From Thermoleophilia bacterium (GTDB taxonomy: Bacteria > Actinomycetota > Thermoleophilia > Gaiellales > Gaiellaceae): DNA of 6,560 nucleotides. How positions within the stretch are numbered: the stretch's first letter is position 1; the number at the start of each line of letters is the position of its first letter. The notes below the pieces were generated by a model that was not told the origin of the DNA, made no database searches, and saw only the letters and a list, made by a program, of their open reading frames with translations. Both the position numbers and the translations under genes were made by a program. Shown here piece after piece: positions 1 to 6,449 of the stretch. The stretch is taken from contig JAOUEK010000117.1 in NCBI GenBank assembly GCA_029858755.1, positions 1-6,560 on the forward strand, given 5' to 3'.

Positions 1-304
1 CCGCGACGGCCCCGGCCTCGGCGAGCGCCTGCTCGCCGACTCCACGGGCGGCGCTCGACATGCCGGACGCGAAGGCTGCGCCTCCCGCGGCGCGTACCGC
101 GTCGTAGGACTCCGCGAGGGAGCCCGTGCCGAGGCCGGTGAGCGCCGCGCGCACCTCCGCGCGCAGCAGCTGCACACCGTCACCCGCCACGAACACCGAG
201 ACCTCGTGCCCGCCCTCGAGCGCCGATCGCGCGACGAGGAAGGCGAGAGCGGCGCGAGTCGGCTGCTCGGGCCCGCAGGTGACGTGGACGAGGAGGGTCG
301 ACAT
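1..304 (-). CDS. DsrE/DsrF-like family protein (3' end cut by window edge)
   Basis: An open frame runs leftward from ATG at 304 for 101 codons without a stop and leaves the window. The start MSTLLVHVTCGPEQPTRAAL, followed by a hydrophobic helix (about 18-30), a second strand VSVFVAGDGVQLL (36-48) and the loop FASGMSSAARG (78-88), matches my recollection of small DsrE-type alpha/beta proteins, usually about 110-125 residues. If so, only some 15-25 residues are missing. A good ribosome site (GAGGAT, complement of 311-316) lies 6 bases upstream of the ATG, which fixes the start. The only visible cysteine is C10. There is none around residues 75-85, where sulfur-carrying TusD/DsrE proteins have their active cysteine, so a sulfur-relay role is not supported. 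The precise function is unknown. The 60-base gap (305-364) behind the upstream RmlD-like gene shows no clear promoter, so co-transcription is plausible. Confidence 0.75.
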   Translation of the reverse strand, partial: MSTLLVHVTCGPEQPTRAALAFLVARSALEGGHEVSVFVAGDGVQLLRAEVRAALTGLGTGSLAESYDAVRAAGGAAFASGMSSAARGVGEQALAEAGAVA

Positions 305-364
305 GGCGCGATCCTCGCACCCGGCCGTTGGCACGAACTTGGCGCGACCTTGTCGACGTCTCTC

Positions 365-1144
365 TCAGCCGAAGACCCGGTGCGCGCCGCGCAGCGTCGC
401 CCGCAACAGAGCGCGTGCCGACGACGAGTCGAGCGAGCAGTCGAGGGGTCGGTCCGGGGGAGCCGGCGCCCGTGGCACGGGGGCGCCGCGGATCAGCTCG
501 GCCAGCTCCGCACGCGAGAGCGCCTCCGGCCCGGCGACGTGCAGCGGACCGGCGACGTCGAGCGCGGCCAGCTCGAGCAGCGCATGGGCGAGGTCGGTGA
601 CCTGGACGGGGCACCGGACCTCGTCGTCGTAGAACGTGAGCGTGTCGTCGAGGGCGGCGAGCTCGTGCCTCGACGGCTCGCAGCCGGGGCCGCCGACGAT
701 CAGCGACGTGCGCACGACGAGCGCCGCCGGCGCCTGGGCCGCGACGGCGCGCTCCGCCTCGGCCTTGGAGCGCCCGTAGTCGGTGCAGGGGCTCGGCGCG
801 TCCGTCTCCACGTACGGCCGGCCCAGGCGCCCGTCGAAGACGACGTCGGTGGACAGGTGGAGGAGCCGACAGCCCTGCGTGGCCGCTGCACGCGCGACGT
901 TCCGCGCCCCGTCGACGTTCACCTCCCACGCGCGCGGCCCCTCCTGGACGTAGGCCAGGTTGAGCACCGCCGTCGGCGCAACGTCGTCGACGAGATGCTC
1001 GACCGCCGCTGGATCGCAGACGTCGACGGCGATCCCGTGGCCGCTCGCGTGACCCGCCTGCACCACCTCCCACCCTGCGGCGCTCGCCACCCGGCACACC
1101 TCCCTCCCCAGGTACCCGGTACCGCCGATCACGAGCAGGCGCAT
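365..1144 (-). CDS. RmlD-like NAD(P)-dependent sugar-nucleotide reductase/epimerase family protein
   Basis: This is a 259-residue soluble Rossmann protein of the extended short-chain dehydrogenase type. Starting at ATG 1144, the first strand and nucleotide loop are MRLLVIGGTGYLG (GGTGYLG at 7-13). LSTDVVFDG at 97-105 carries the catalytic-type S/T, and YGRSK at 123-127 is the YxxxK pair (Y123, K127). PVQVTDLA (179-186) and a C-terminal CSLDSSSARALL (236-247) are typical of dTDP-4-dehydrorhamnose reductase (RmlD) relatives. At 259 residues it is somewhat shorter than the usual 280-300. In-frame GTG codons upstream (1150, 1168, 1174) would add residues before the first strand. ATG 1144 is preferred because MRLLVIGG begins the fold and AAGGTG lies just ahead of it. 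No other rhamnose genes are nearby, so the substrate is open. Other members of this fold include spore-coat and MAT2B-like proteins. The 5' region overlaps one copy of the repeat described separately. Confidence 0.85.
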   Translation of the reverse strand: MRLLVIGGTGYLGREVCRVASAAGWEVVQAGHASGHGIAVDVCDPAAVEHLVDDVAPTAVLNLAYVQEGPRAWEVNVDGARNVARAAATQGCRLLHLSTDVVFDGRLGRPYVETDAPSPCTDYGRSKAEAERAVAAQAPAALVVRTSLIVGGPGCEPSRHELAALDDTLTFYDDEVRCPVQVTDLAHALLELAALDVAGPLHVAGPEALSRAELAELIRGAPVPRAPAPPDRPLDCSLDSSSARALLRATLRGAHRVFG

Positions 1145-1148
1145 GCCC

Positions 1149-1187
1149 ACCTTGTAACTGATCGTCACATGCACCGCGGGCGGTGCC
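1149..1187. repeat. Copy 1 of an interspersed imperfect repeat, upstream of the RmlD-like gene
   Basis: The left 23 bases (1149-1171) match 1331-1353 at 21 of 23 positions. The shared core ACTGATCGTCACATG is followed in both copies by a CGCGGG block and then TGCC, with a few bases of insertion or deletion. The core contains GTAAC-N5-GTCAC (1154-1168), a one-mismatch form of the perfect inverted repeat in copy 2. Read on the minus strand, this copy ends in AAGGT and supplies the ribosome site of the RmlD-like gene, whose ATG is 5 bases beyond. Whether it is a regulator site or part of a dispersed repeat cannot be told from one window. Confidence 0.6.
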
Positions 1188-1197
1188 CTGCCCGCGG
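1174..1197. terminator. GC-rich stem-loop, possible transcription terminator or attenuator
   Basis: CCGCGGGC (1174-1181) and GCCCGCGG (1190-1197) form a perfect 8-bp stem with an 8-base loop. There is no T-run on either side, so it is not a classical intrinsic terminator, although high-GC actinobacteria often use such hairpins. It lies downstream of dedA and 30 bases upstream of the RmlD-like start on the minus strand. It could stop dedA transcripts or act in the leader of the next gene. Confidence 0.35.
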
Positions 1198-1350
1198 ACG
1201 GCGTCGGTGACGTCGTCGGTGAACCTCCCGAACGCGTTCAACACGTTCATCGACAAGATCTACGCCGACGGCGAGCGCGACGACACCCAGTTCGGCGACG
1301 GCTTCGTCTTGGCAGCCGCCGACCTGCGTGACCTCGTGACTGATCGTCAC
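1183..1350 (+). other. Coding-like segment of unknown origin (small ORF or gene remnant)
   Basis: In the plus frame beginning at GTG 1183, third positions are G or C in nearly every codon up to about 1338. The peptide around 1219-1335 has a balanced, protein-like make-up (for example NAFNTFIDKIYADGERDD). I do not recognise it. The frame continues past 1350 as antisense of dedA to a stop at 1614, but third-position bias and composition break down at the second repeat copy, so any real coding part should end near there. No ribosome site precedes GTG 1183 or GTG 1219. The antisense frame shares the same wobble positions but is interrupted by a TAG at 1260-1262. It may be a decayed gene piece, a small unannotated protein or chance. 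The segment lies entirely between two repeat copies. Confidence 0.3.
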
Positions 1351-1364
1351 ATGGCGCGGGTGCC
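1331..1364. repeat. Copy 2 of the interspersed repeat, with perfect GTGAC-N5-GTCAC inverted repeat
   Basis: This is the second copy of the element at 1149-1187, in the same orientation, with its left end 182 bases away. It contains the perfect 15-bp inverted repeat GTGACTGATCGTCAC (1336-1350), immediately followed by ATGG and CGCGGG. A further GTGAC half-site sits at 1328-1332. The copy lies about 50 bases beyond the dedA stop. A perfect 12-bp palindrome (1373-1384) follows it, so this end of dedA is rich in dyad symmetry and may also help end transcription. Confidence 0.6.
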
Positions 1365-1412
1365 GTGCGGCGGCGTGCGCACGCGACGTCGGGCCGGCCG
1401 CTGGCGCCGACG

Positions 1413-2072
1413 CTACCCGCGCTCGCGCTCGGAGACGGTCTCGCTGCCGGGCTCCGGTGTAGGCGCCCTGGCGGAGGTCCGGCGCGCCCGAAGCCACCGA
1501 GTGAGCTCGACCGCGGCGGCCAGGCCGACCGCCAGGACGAACGCGAGCAGCAGTCCCTTCCACGGCTGCTCCTCGAACCGCTTGCCGCCGAAGAAGCCGA
1601 GGCTCGCCGCGTAGGAGCCCCAGATCACGCCGGCGACCACGTCGGCGACGATGAAGCGCCGCCACGTCATGCCGTGCGTGTACCCCGACGCAAACGTGAC
1701 CGCGGTCCTGCCCCCCGGGATGAAGCGGGCGACGATGATCAGGTAGAAGCCCCGCACCTCGAGCTGCCGCTCCGCCCACTCGAAGCCGTGCCGGGCCTTG
1801 TCGGATCGGAAGAGCCGCTTCACCGTGTGCTCGCCGAGCCACGTGCCCAGGCCGTAGGAGATGTTGTCGCCGACGATCGCGCCGGCGGAGGCGAACAGGA
1901 TCACTGCCGGCAGCGAGAGGTCGCCGGCGCCGGAGACGACTCCCGCCGTGATCACGACCGACTCGCTCGGCACGAGCGGGAAGAACGCGTCGATCATCGA
2001 CACGAGGAACACGACGGGGTAGCTCCACCACGCCCCGGAGATCCACTCGACCGCCTGGTTGAAGAGGTTCAT
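1413..2072 (-). CDS. DedA (VTT/SNARE-associated) family integral membrane protein
   Basis: This 219-residue polytopic membrane protein is of normal DedA length. An N-terminal re-entrant-type hydrophobic stretch ends in DAFFPLVPSE (28-37). GDNISYGLGTWLGE follows at 68-81. The family signature is RFIPGGRT at 116-123, with R116 and R122 spaced as the two essential arginines of E. coli YqjA are. Membrane segments lie at about 52-75, 107-130, 140-162 and 173-192, followed by a polar tail (193-219). DedA proteins move or flip lipid carriers such as undecaprenyl phosphate or phosphatidylethanolamine across the cytoplasmic membrane and support ion homeostasis. Which role applies here cannot be read from the sequence. 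ATG 2072 is preceded by GAGGATGCGGAGCG, giving a usable ribosome site. It diverges from the malic enzyme gene across 101 bases. The same-strand RmlD-like gene follows after 268 bases, too far to assume one operon. Confidence 0.93.
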   Translation of the reverse strand: MNLFNQAVEWISGAWWSYPVVFLVSMIDAFFPLVPSESVVITAGVVSGAGDLSLPAVILFASAGAIVGDNISYGLGTWLGEHTVKRLFRSDKARHGFEWAERQLEVRGFYLIIVARFIPGGRTAVTFASGYTHGMTWRRFIVADVVAGVIWGSYAASLGFFGGKRFEEQPWKGLLLAFVLAVGLAAAVELTRWLRARRTSARAPTPEPGSETVSERERG

Positions 2073-2173
2073 CGCTCCGCATCCTCGCAGAGCAGCCGCA
2101 GGTGACGGTTGTCCGCGCGGGGTGGCGATGCGAGGAGCGATGATGTGGAGGTGACCAACCGCCCGCGCACCGC
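2073..2173. promoter_or_regulatory. Divergent promoter region between dedA and the malic enzyme gene
   Basis: The only space from which both outward-facing genes can be transcribed is these 101 bases. No consensus -35/-10 pair stands out on either strand. An 8-bp inverted repeat, ATCGCTCC (2071-2078) and GGAGCGAT (2134-2141), brackets most of it. On each strand this places the same GGAGCGATGA string at a possible start: on the minus strand it is the dedA start, on the plus strand the ATG at 2140. A regulator site is possible but not shown. Confidence 0.4.
2147..2154 (+). promoter_or_regulatory. Strong Shine-Dalgarno-like site set unusually far from the malic enzyme start
   Basis: GGAGGTGA is an almost ideal ribosome-binding sequence, but it ends 19 bases before ATG 2174. 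The 15 bases directly ahead of that ATG are pyrimidine/GC-rich with no ribosome site. The enzyme frame has no ATG, GTG or TTG between the in-frame TGA at 2141 and 2174. Initiation may involve a short upstream frame from GTG 2151, whose stop overlaps ATG 2174. Confidence 0.4.
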
Positions 2174-3586
2174 ATGAGCCACCTGTCGGCGTCGTTCAGC
2201 GCGACGATCCGCGTGCAGCTCGCGAACACGCCGGGCACCTTCGCCAGGCTCGCCGAGGCGATCGGCGACGCGGGTGGGTCGCTCGGCGCGATCGACCTCG
2301 TGCGGGTCGAGGCTCACCACAAGATTCGCGACGTCACCGTCGCCGCCGCCGACGAGGAGCACCTGCACCGGATCGTGGAGGCGGCGCGCTCGGTCGACGG
2401 CGTCAACGTGGTCAACGTCTCCGACCGCACCTTCCTGATGCACCTCGGCGGCAAGCTCGAGGTGGCCTCGAAGGTCCCGCTGAAGACGCGGGACGACCTC
2501 TCGATGGCCTACACGCCGGGCGTGGCCCGGGTGTGCAGGGCGATCGCCGACGCACCTGAGGCTGCGTGGAACCTGACGATCAAGCACAACACCGTCGCCG
2601 TCGTCTCCGACGGCACCGCCGTGCTCGGCCTGGGCGACATCGGCCCCGAGGCGGCGATGCCCGTGATGGAGGGCAAGGCAGTGCTCTTCAAGGAGTTCGG
2701 GGGGATCGACGCATGGCCGATCTGCCTCGCCACGAAGGACGCCGACGAGATCGTCGCGATCGTGAAGGCGATCGCGCCGGGCTTCGGGGGCATCAACCTC
2801 GAGGACATCTCCGCCCCGCGCTGCTTCGAGATCGAGCGGCGGCTCCGCGACGAGATCGACATCCCGGTCTTCCACGACGACCAGCACGGAACGGCGATCG
2901 TCACCCTGGCGGCGCTCGTGAACGCGCTGCGCGTCGTCGGCAAGCCGATCGAGGACGTGAAGATCGTGATCGCGGGTGTCGGCGCAGCCGGCGTCGCCGT
3001 CACCGACGTGCTCCTGCACGCGGGCGCGACCACCATCGTCGGCTGCGACCGCAAGGGCGCGGTCTACCGCGGGCGTGCTGGACTGTCACCGGTGAAGGCC
3101 GACTATGCGGAACGCACCAACCCGCACGAGGAGCGCGGTTCCGCGGACGACGTGCTGGCGGGCGCCGACGTCTTCATCGGGCTCTCGTCGCCGGGGGCGA
3201 TCAGCGTGGAGGGCGTCCGCTCGATGGCCACCGACGCGATCGTGTTCGCGATGGCGAACCCGACGCCAGAGGTCGCGCCCGAGGAGATCGAGGGGCACGC
3301 GGCGGTGATCGCCACCGGCCGCTCCGACTACCCGAACCAGATCAACAACGTGCTCGCGTTCCCCGGTGTCTTCCGCGGCGCGCTCGACGTGCGGGCCTCC
3401 GACATCACGGACGGGATGAAGGTGGCGGCGAGCCACGCGCTCGCCTCGGTGATCCCTCCCGAGGAGCTCGACCCGGATCACATCATCGCCAGCGTCTTCA
3501 ACCGCGACGTCGCACCGGCGGTCGCCGCGGCCGTGGCCGAGGCCGCCGAGCGCGACGGCGTCGCGCGTCGCCCGACGGGACGCTAG
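2174..3586 (+). CDS. NAD(P)-dependent malic enzyme with N-terminal ACT domain
   Basis: This 470-residue cytoplasmic enzyme decarboxylates malate oxidatively to pyruvate and CO2, linking the TCA cycle to pyruvate and NAD(P)H supply. An ACT ligand-binding domain (about 9-86, with the typical NTPGTFARLAEAIGDAGG turn) precedes the malic fold. YTPGVA (113-118) holds the catalytic tyrosine and MEGKA (165-169) the general-base lysine K168. Metal ligands are in LED (209-211) and HDDQHGTA (234-241). The Rossmann loop GVGAAG is at 268-273, with an acidic D292 at the end of the next strand. ANPTPE (361-366) and YPNQINN (386-392), then FPG (396-398), complete the family pattern. All key residues are present. 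D292 is compatible with NAD use, but cofactor choice is not certain. The ACT domain suggests allosteric control by a small ligand, possibly an amino acid. ATG 2174 gives the expected ACT start, but its ribosome site is badly spaced. The gene stands alone on its strand. Confidence 0.95.
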   Translation: MSHLSASFSATIRVQLANTPGTFARLAEAIGDAGGSLGAIDLVRVEAHHKIRDVTVAAADEEHLHRIVEAARSVDGVNVVNVSDRTFLMHLGGKLEVASKVPLKTRDDLSMAYTPGVARVCRAIADAPEAAWNLTIKHNTVAVVSDGTAVLGLGDIGPEAAMPVMEGKAVLFKEFGGIDAWPICLATKDADEIVAIVKAIAPGFGGINLEDISAPRCFEIERRLRDEIDIPVFHDDQHGTAIVTLAALVNALRVVGKPIEDVKIVIAGVGAAGVAVTDVLLHAGATTIVGCDRKGAVYRGRAGLSPVKADYAERTNPHEERGSADDVLAGADVFIGLSSPGAISVEGVRSMATDAIVFAMANPTPEVAPEEIEGHAAVIATGRSDYPNQINNVLAFPGVFRGALDVRASDITDGMKVAASHALASVIPPEELDPDHIIASVFNRDVAPAVAAAVAEAAERDGVARRPTGR

Positions 3587-3665
3587 CGCGCCGGTCACGG
3601 TGCGACGCGTCGGGCCTCAGCCCCACGCGTGGTCTCCGCGTCGCGTCGACGCCGCGGTCGGCGGC
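3587..3665. terminator. Palindrome-rich convergent gap, probable bidirectional termination zone
   Basis: These 79 bases lie between two genes reading toward each other. They contain three perfect 10-bp palindromes: CGACGCGTCG (3603-3612), CCACGCGTGG (3623-3632) and GCGTCGACGC (3643-3652). A hairpin follows, CGCCG (3650-3654) pairing with CGGCG (3659-3663) around a CGGT loop. There is no T-run, so it is not a canonical intrinsic terminator on either strand. Position between converging genes is the main support. Confidence 0.4.
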
Positions 3666-6449
3666 TCACTCGTAGTGCAGCGCCTCGAGCGGGTTGAGCT
3701 TGGCCGCGCGCCGGGCCGGGAAGACGGCGGCGAGCAGGCCGACGAGCACCGCGGCGACGGCGAACACGACGAGCTGGCCGAGCGGGAACGAGAAGTCGAT
3801 GAAGTCGACGCGCACGATCAGCAGCGCGGCGAGCACGACGCCGAGCACGATCCCGATCGCGGCGCCGATCAGCGCCGTGATCACGCTCTCGTGGCGGATC
3901 ATCCGCCGCACTTGGCGCCGGGTCATTCCGATCGCACGCAGCATCCCGATCTCGCGCGTGCGCTCGAACACGGTGAGCACGAGCGTGTTGACGATGCCGA
4001 ACAGGCTGACGACGACGGAGAGCGCGAGCAGCACGTAGAGGATGTTCAGGACTGCGGAGAGCCCTGCGATCTGGTTGTCGATGAACTGCTGCCGCGTCTG
4101 GGCCTTGGCGTTCGGGAAGTCGGCCAGCGCCCGGTCGAGGGCCTGCTGGTTCGCGTCCGTCAGCCCGCCCTGCGTGAGCACGAACGAGTAGAGGTTGCGC
4201 GGCTGCTCGACGACCGCGTCCCACGCCTGCGCCGAGATCGTCACCCGGCCGAAGGGCGAGCCGCCGGACGGCGGGTCGAAGATCCCCTGCACCGTGAACG
4301 TCTTCACGGCGCCGTCCGGGAAGGTCAGCGTCAAAAGCGACCCCTGCTGCAGGTCGTGAGCCTTGGCGTAGTCGAGGTCGACGAAGGCGCCGTCGGCGCC
4401 CAGGGTCGCCAGCAGCCGATCGGAGCCGACCTTCCAGTCGAGGCTGAACATCTCGCTCGTGGGCGGGTCGACGGCCGTCCCGAAGATCGTCTTGCCGTAC
4501 GCGCCGACCTCGCCGGTGCGGACGTTGCCGACAGCCGTCACGCCCGGCGCCATGGCAACGGCCTCGGCGGCGCTGACCGGGATCGGCGAGAAGTTGTTCT
4601 GCGCGGTGATCGCGTAGTCGGCGTTCCGCCAGAGGTCGTCGACTGCGCCCTTGAACGTCTGCACGATCCCCGCCGCGAGCACGGCGACGAGCGTGACGAG
4701 TGCGAGCCCGATCATCAGCGCGGATGCCGTGGACGAGGTGCGCTGGGGGTTCCTGCGCGTGTTGTGGCCGCCGGTCTCGGCGGTGACGGCGTCGGGGACC
4801 ACGCCCGGGAACTCCATCGGCCACTCCGGCTCCCAGGAGGTGAGAGACGCCCGGAGCCACATCGCGACGGCGACGAGCAGGAGGAGCGGGTTCAGCACCG
4901 CGCCGCCGGCGAAGGCGGCGACCCGCGTGCCCACCGACCCGGGGCCGAAGGCGCCGTGGCGCAGGAGCCAGTAGGGCAAGAGCCACAGGGGCCACGCGAG
5001 CGCGGTGAAGACGAAGACCACCCAGCGGGCGACCGGGCTCAGCAGCCGGGCCAGGGGCTGCACGAGCCGTACCGAGAAGAGGGCGACACCGAGGAAGACG
5101 ACGAGCGCGCCGAGGAGCATGAACAGCAGCACCGCCGTCGTGCCGCTCGCCCCGAACAGCCCCCACAGGAGCATTCCGAACCCAAGGGCGGTGAAGAGCA
5201 CCGACGCGGGCGTGCGGAAGCGGGCGAAGCGGCTCTCGGGCAGCGTGGCGCCTTCCCGCACGGCGGCGATCGGCGGCACGCGCGTGGCCCGCACGGCCGG
5301 CCGCAGGCTCGCGGCCAGCGTGACGAGGATGCCGACGAGCAGCGCCACGACGATCGTCCGGTTCTCGAAGACGAGACCGCTGTTGGGCAGCGTGAAGCCA
5401 ACGGCATCGAAAAGCTCGAAGAGGCCGGTGGCGAGGAGGAGGCCCGAGAAAAGGCCGATCACGGAGGCGAGCACCCCCACGACGAGGGACTCGAGCACGA
5501 TCGACCCCAGCACCTGCCGGCGCGACGCCCCGATCGTCCGCAGCGTCGCGAACTCGCGCGTGCGCTGGGCGATCGTGATCGAGAGGGAGTTGGCGATCAC
5601 GAAGGAGCCGACGAAGAGCGCGACCCCGCCGAAGGCGAGCAGGAACTTCTGCAGGAAGCCGATGAACTCGCTCGTGTCGGCGGCGTCCTCCCGGGCCTGC
5701 GCCCGTCCTGACCGCACCTGCGTCCCCGGCGGCAGCACCGCGCTGACCTGCTGCACGAGCTCGGCGTCGGGGACGCCGCTCCTGGAGGCGATCGCGATCT
5801 CGTCGAGCCGTCCCACCTTGCCGAACAGCCGCTGCGCCGTGGCCAGGTCGAAGCCCGCCAGCGTGGCCCCGCCGAACGACACCGACGACTTGAACTTGAC
5901 GATGCCCGAGACGCGGACGCGCTCCACGGGCCCGTGCGCCTGTACGCCGACCGTCTCGCCGACCTCGAAGCCCTCCTTCTTCGCCGTCGTCTCGTCGATC
6001 ACGACCTGATCCGGGCCCGGCCACGAGCCGTCGACGAGCTCGAGCGGGTTGAACACCGAGTCGCCGGCCGAGATCGAGAAGCCGAGGTTGGGCGCGCCCC
6101 CGTAGACGACGGCCTTGCCGTCGTCGCCGATCAGCTGGGTGGCGTCACTGTCGACGCTGCCCTCGGCCTGGGCCACGCCCTGCAGGCCGCGCACGGTGGC
6201 GAGCAGCGACTCGGCGAAGGTGGGCGTGGTCGAGCCGCCGCCCTCGGTGATGTCCACGGCCGACTTCCCCGAGATCACGGCGTTCGACCCCTGGCGGATG
6301 TCGGAGAAGATCGTGTCGAAGGCCTGGTCGATGGAGTCGGTGAGCACGTACGTGCCGCTGACCATGGCCACGCCGAGGACGATGGCGATGGCGGTGAGGG
6401 CCGTGCGCAGCTTCCGGCCGAGCAGGCCGCGGAGCGCGAAACGGATCAT
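3666..6449 (-). CDS. FtsX/MacB-type ABC transporter permease, duplicated FtsX domains
   Basis: This 927-residue membrane permease pairs with the ATPase encoded just upstream. The order is: TM1 (about 14-34), an extracytoplasmic MacB-like domain (35-265), an FtsX core of three helices (267-289, 317-342, 366-386), a central membrane stretch, TM (576-597), a second extracytoplasmic domain (598-798), and a second FtsX core (799-824, 855-880, 890-911) ending NPLEALHYE. The cytoplasmic coupling motif occurs twice, as QRTREFATLRTIGASRRQV (295-313) and ERTREIGMLRAIGMTRRQV (829-847), showing the internal duplication. Such Type VII ABC systems do mechanical work on lipoproteins, peptides or cell-wall enzymes rather than classical import. 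The substrate is not identifiable here. The central part is longer than I expect: between the helix pair at 416-460 and the NPQRTSST motif (567-574) there are two more hydrophobic helices (about 474-494 and 513-533) and a Trp/Pro/Glu-rich loop. ATG 6449 overlaps the ATPase stop by ATGA, indicating translational coupling. Confidence 0.95.
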   Translation of the reverse strand: MIRFALRGLLGRKLRTALTAIAIVLGVAMVSGTYVLTDSIDQAFDTIFSDIRQGSNAVISGKSAVDITEGGGSTTPTFAESLLATVRGLQGVAQAEGSVDSDATQLIGDDGKAVVYGGAPNLGFSISAGDSVFNPLELVDGSWPGPDQVVIDETTAKKEGFEVGETVGVQAHGPVERVRVSGIVKFKSSVSFGGATLAGFDLATAQRLFGKVGRLDEIAIASRSGVPDAELVQQVSAVLPPGTQVRSGRAQAREDAADTSEFIGFLQKFLLAFGGVALFVGSFVIANSLSITIAQRTREFATLRTIGASRRQVLGSIVLESLVVGVLASVIGLFSGLLLATGLFELFDAVGFTLPNSGLVFENRTIVVALLVGILVTLAASLRPAVRATRVPPIAAVREGATLPESRFARFRTPASVLFTALGFGMLLWGLFGASGTTAVLLFMLLGALVVFLGVALFSVRLVQPLARLLSPVARWVVFVFTALAWPLWLLPYWLLRHGAFGPGSVGTRVAAFAGGAVLNPLLLLVAVAMWLRASLTSWEPEWPMEFPGVVPDAVTAETGGHNTRRNPQRTSSTASALMIGLALVTLVAVLAAGIVQTFKGAVDDLWRNADYAITAQNNFSPIPVSAAEAVAMAPGVTAVGNVRTGEVGAYGKTIFGTAVDPPTSEMFSLDWKVGSDRLLATLGADGAFVDLDYAKAHDLQQGSLLTLTFPDGAVKTFTVQGIFDPPSGGSPFGRVTISAQAWDAVVEQPRNLYSFVLTQGGLTDANQQALDRALADFPNAKAQTRQQFIDNQIAGLSAVLNILYVLLALSVVVSLFGIVNTLVLTVFERTREIGMLRAIGMTRRQVRRMIRHESVITALIGAAIGIVLGVVLAALLIVRVDFIDFSFPLGQLVVFAVAAVLVGLLAAVFPARRAAKLNPLEALHYE

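Noticed and set aside
1145..1174. N-terminal extension of the RmlD-like protein to GTG 1174
   Set aside because: The extra ten residues precede the first beta strand, lie inside the repeat copy, and ATG 1144 has a suitable ribosome site.
206..1210. Plus-strand open frame of 334 codons
   Set aside because: It is antisense to the RmlD-like gene and the DsrE-like start, with low-complexity charged composition.
180..1256. Minus-strand open frame covering the RmlD-like gene
   Set aside because: The Arg-rich translation is a frame-shifted shadow. The real gene in this interval has Rossmann and YxxxK motifs.
1149..1364. CRISPR or tRNA-type structure for the repeat pair
   Set aside because: Only two unequal copies separated by one long segment, with no array and no cloverleaf or CCA-like end.
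2069..3019. Minus-strand open frames opposite the malic enzyme
   Set aside because: They are His/Asp/Arg-rich antisense of a gene whose catalytic and nucleotide-binding motifs are all intact on the plus strand.
3600..5711. Very long plus-strand open frame (703 codons)
   Set aside because: It is antisense to the clear FtsX permease, its translation is overwhelmingly Arg, Glu, Asp and Gly with no fold-like pattern, and such open antisense frames are normal at this GC content.
3595..6024. Minus-strand open frame (809 codons) in another frame of the permease
   Set aside because: Its Arg/Gly/Ala-dominated translation is a frame-shifted shadow of the permease, whose own frame has ideal third-position bias and recognisable motifs.
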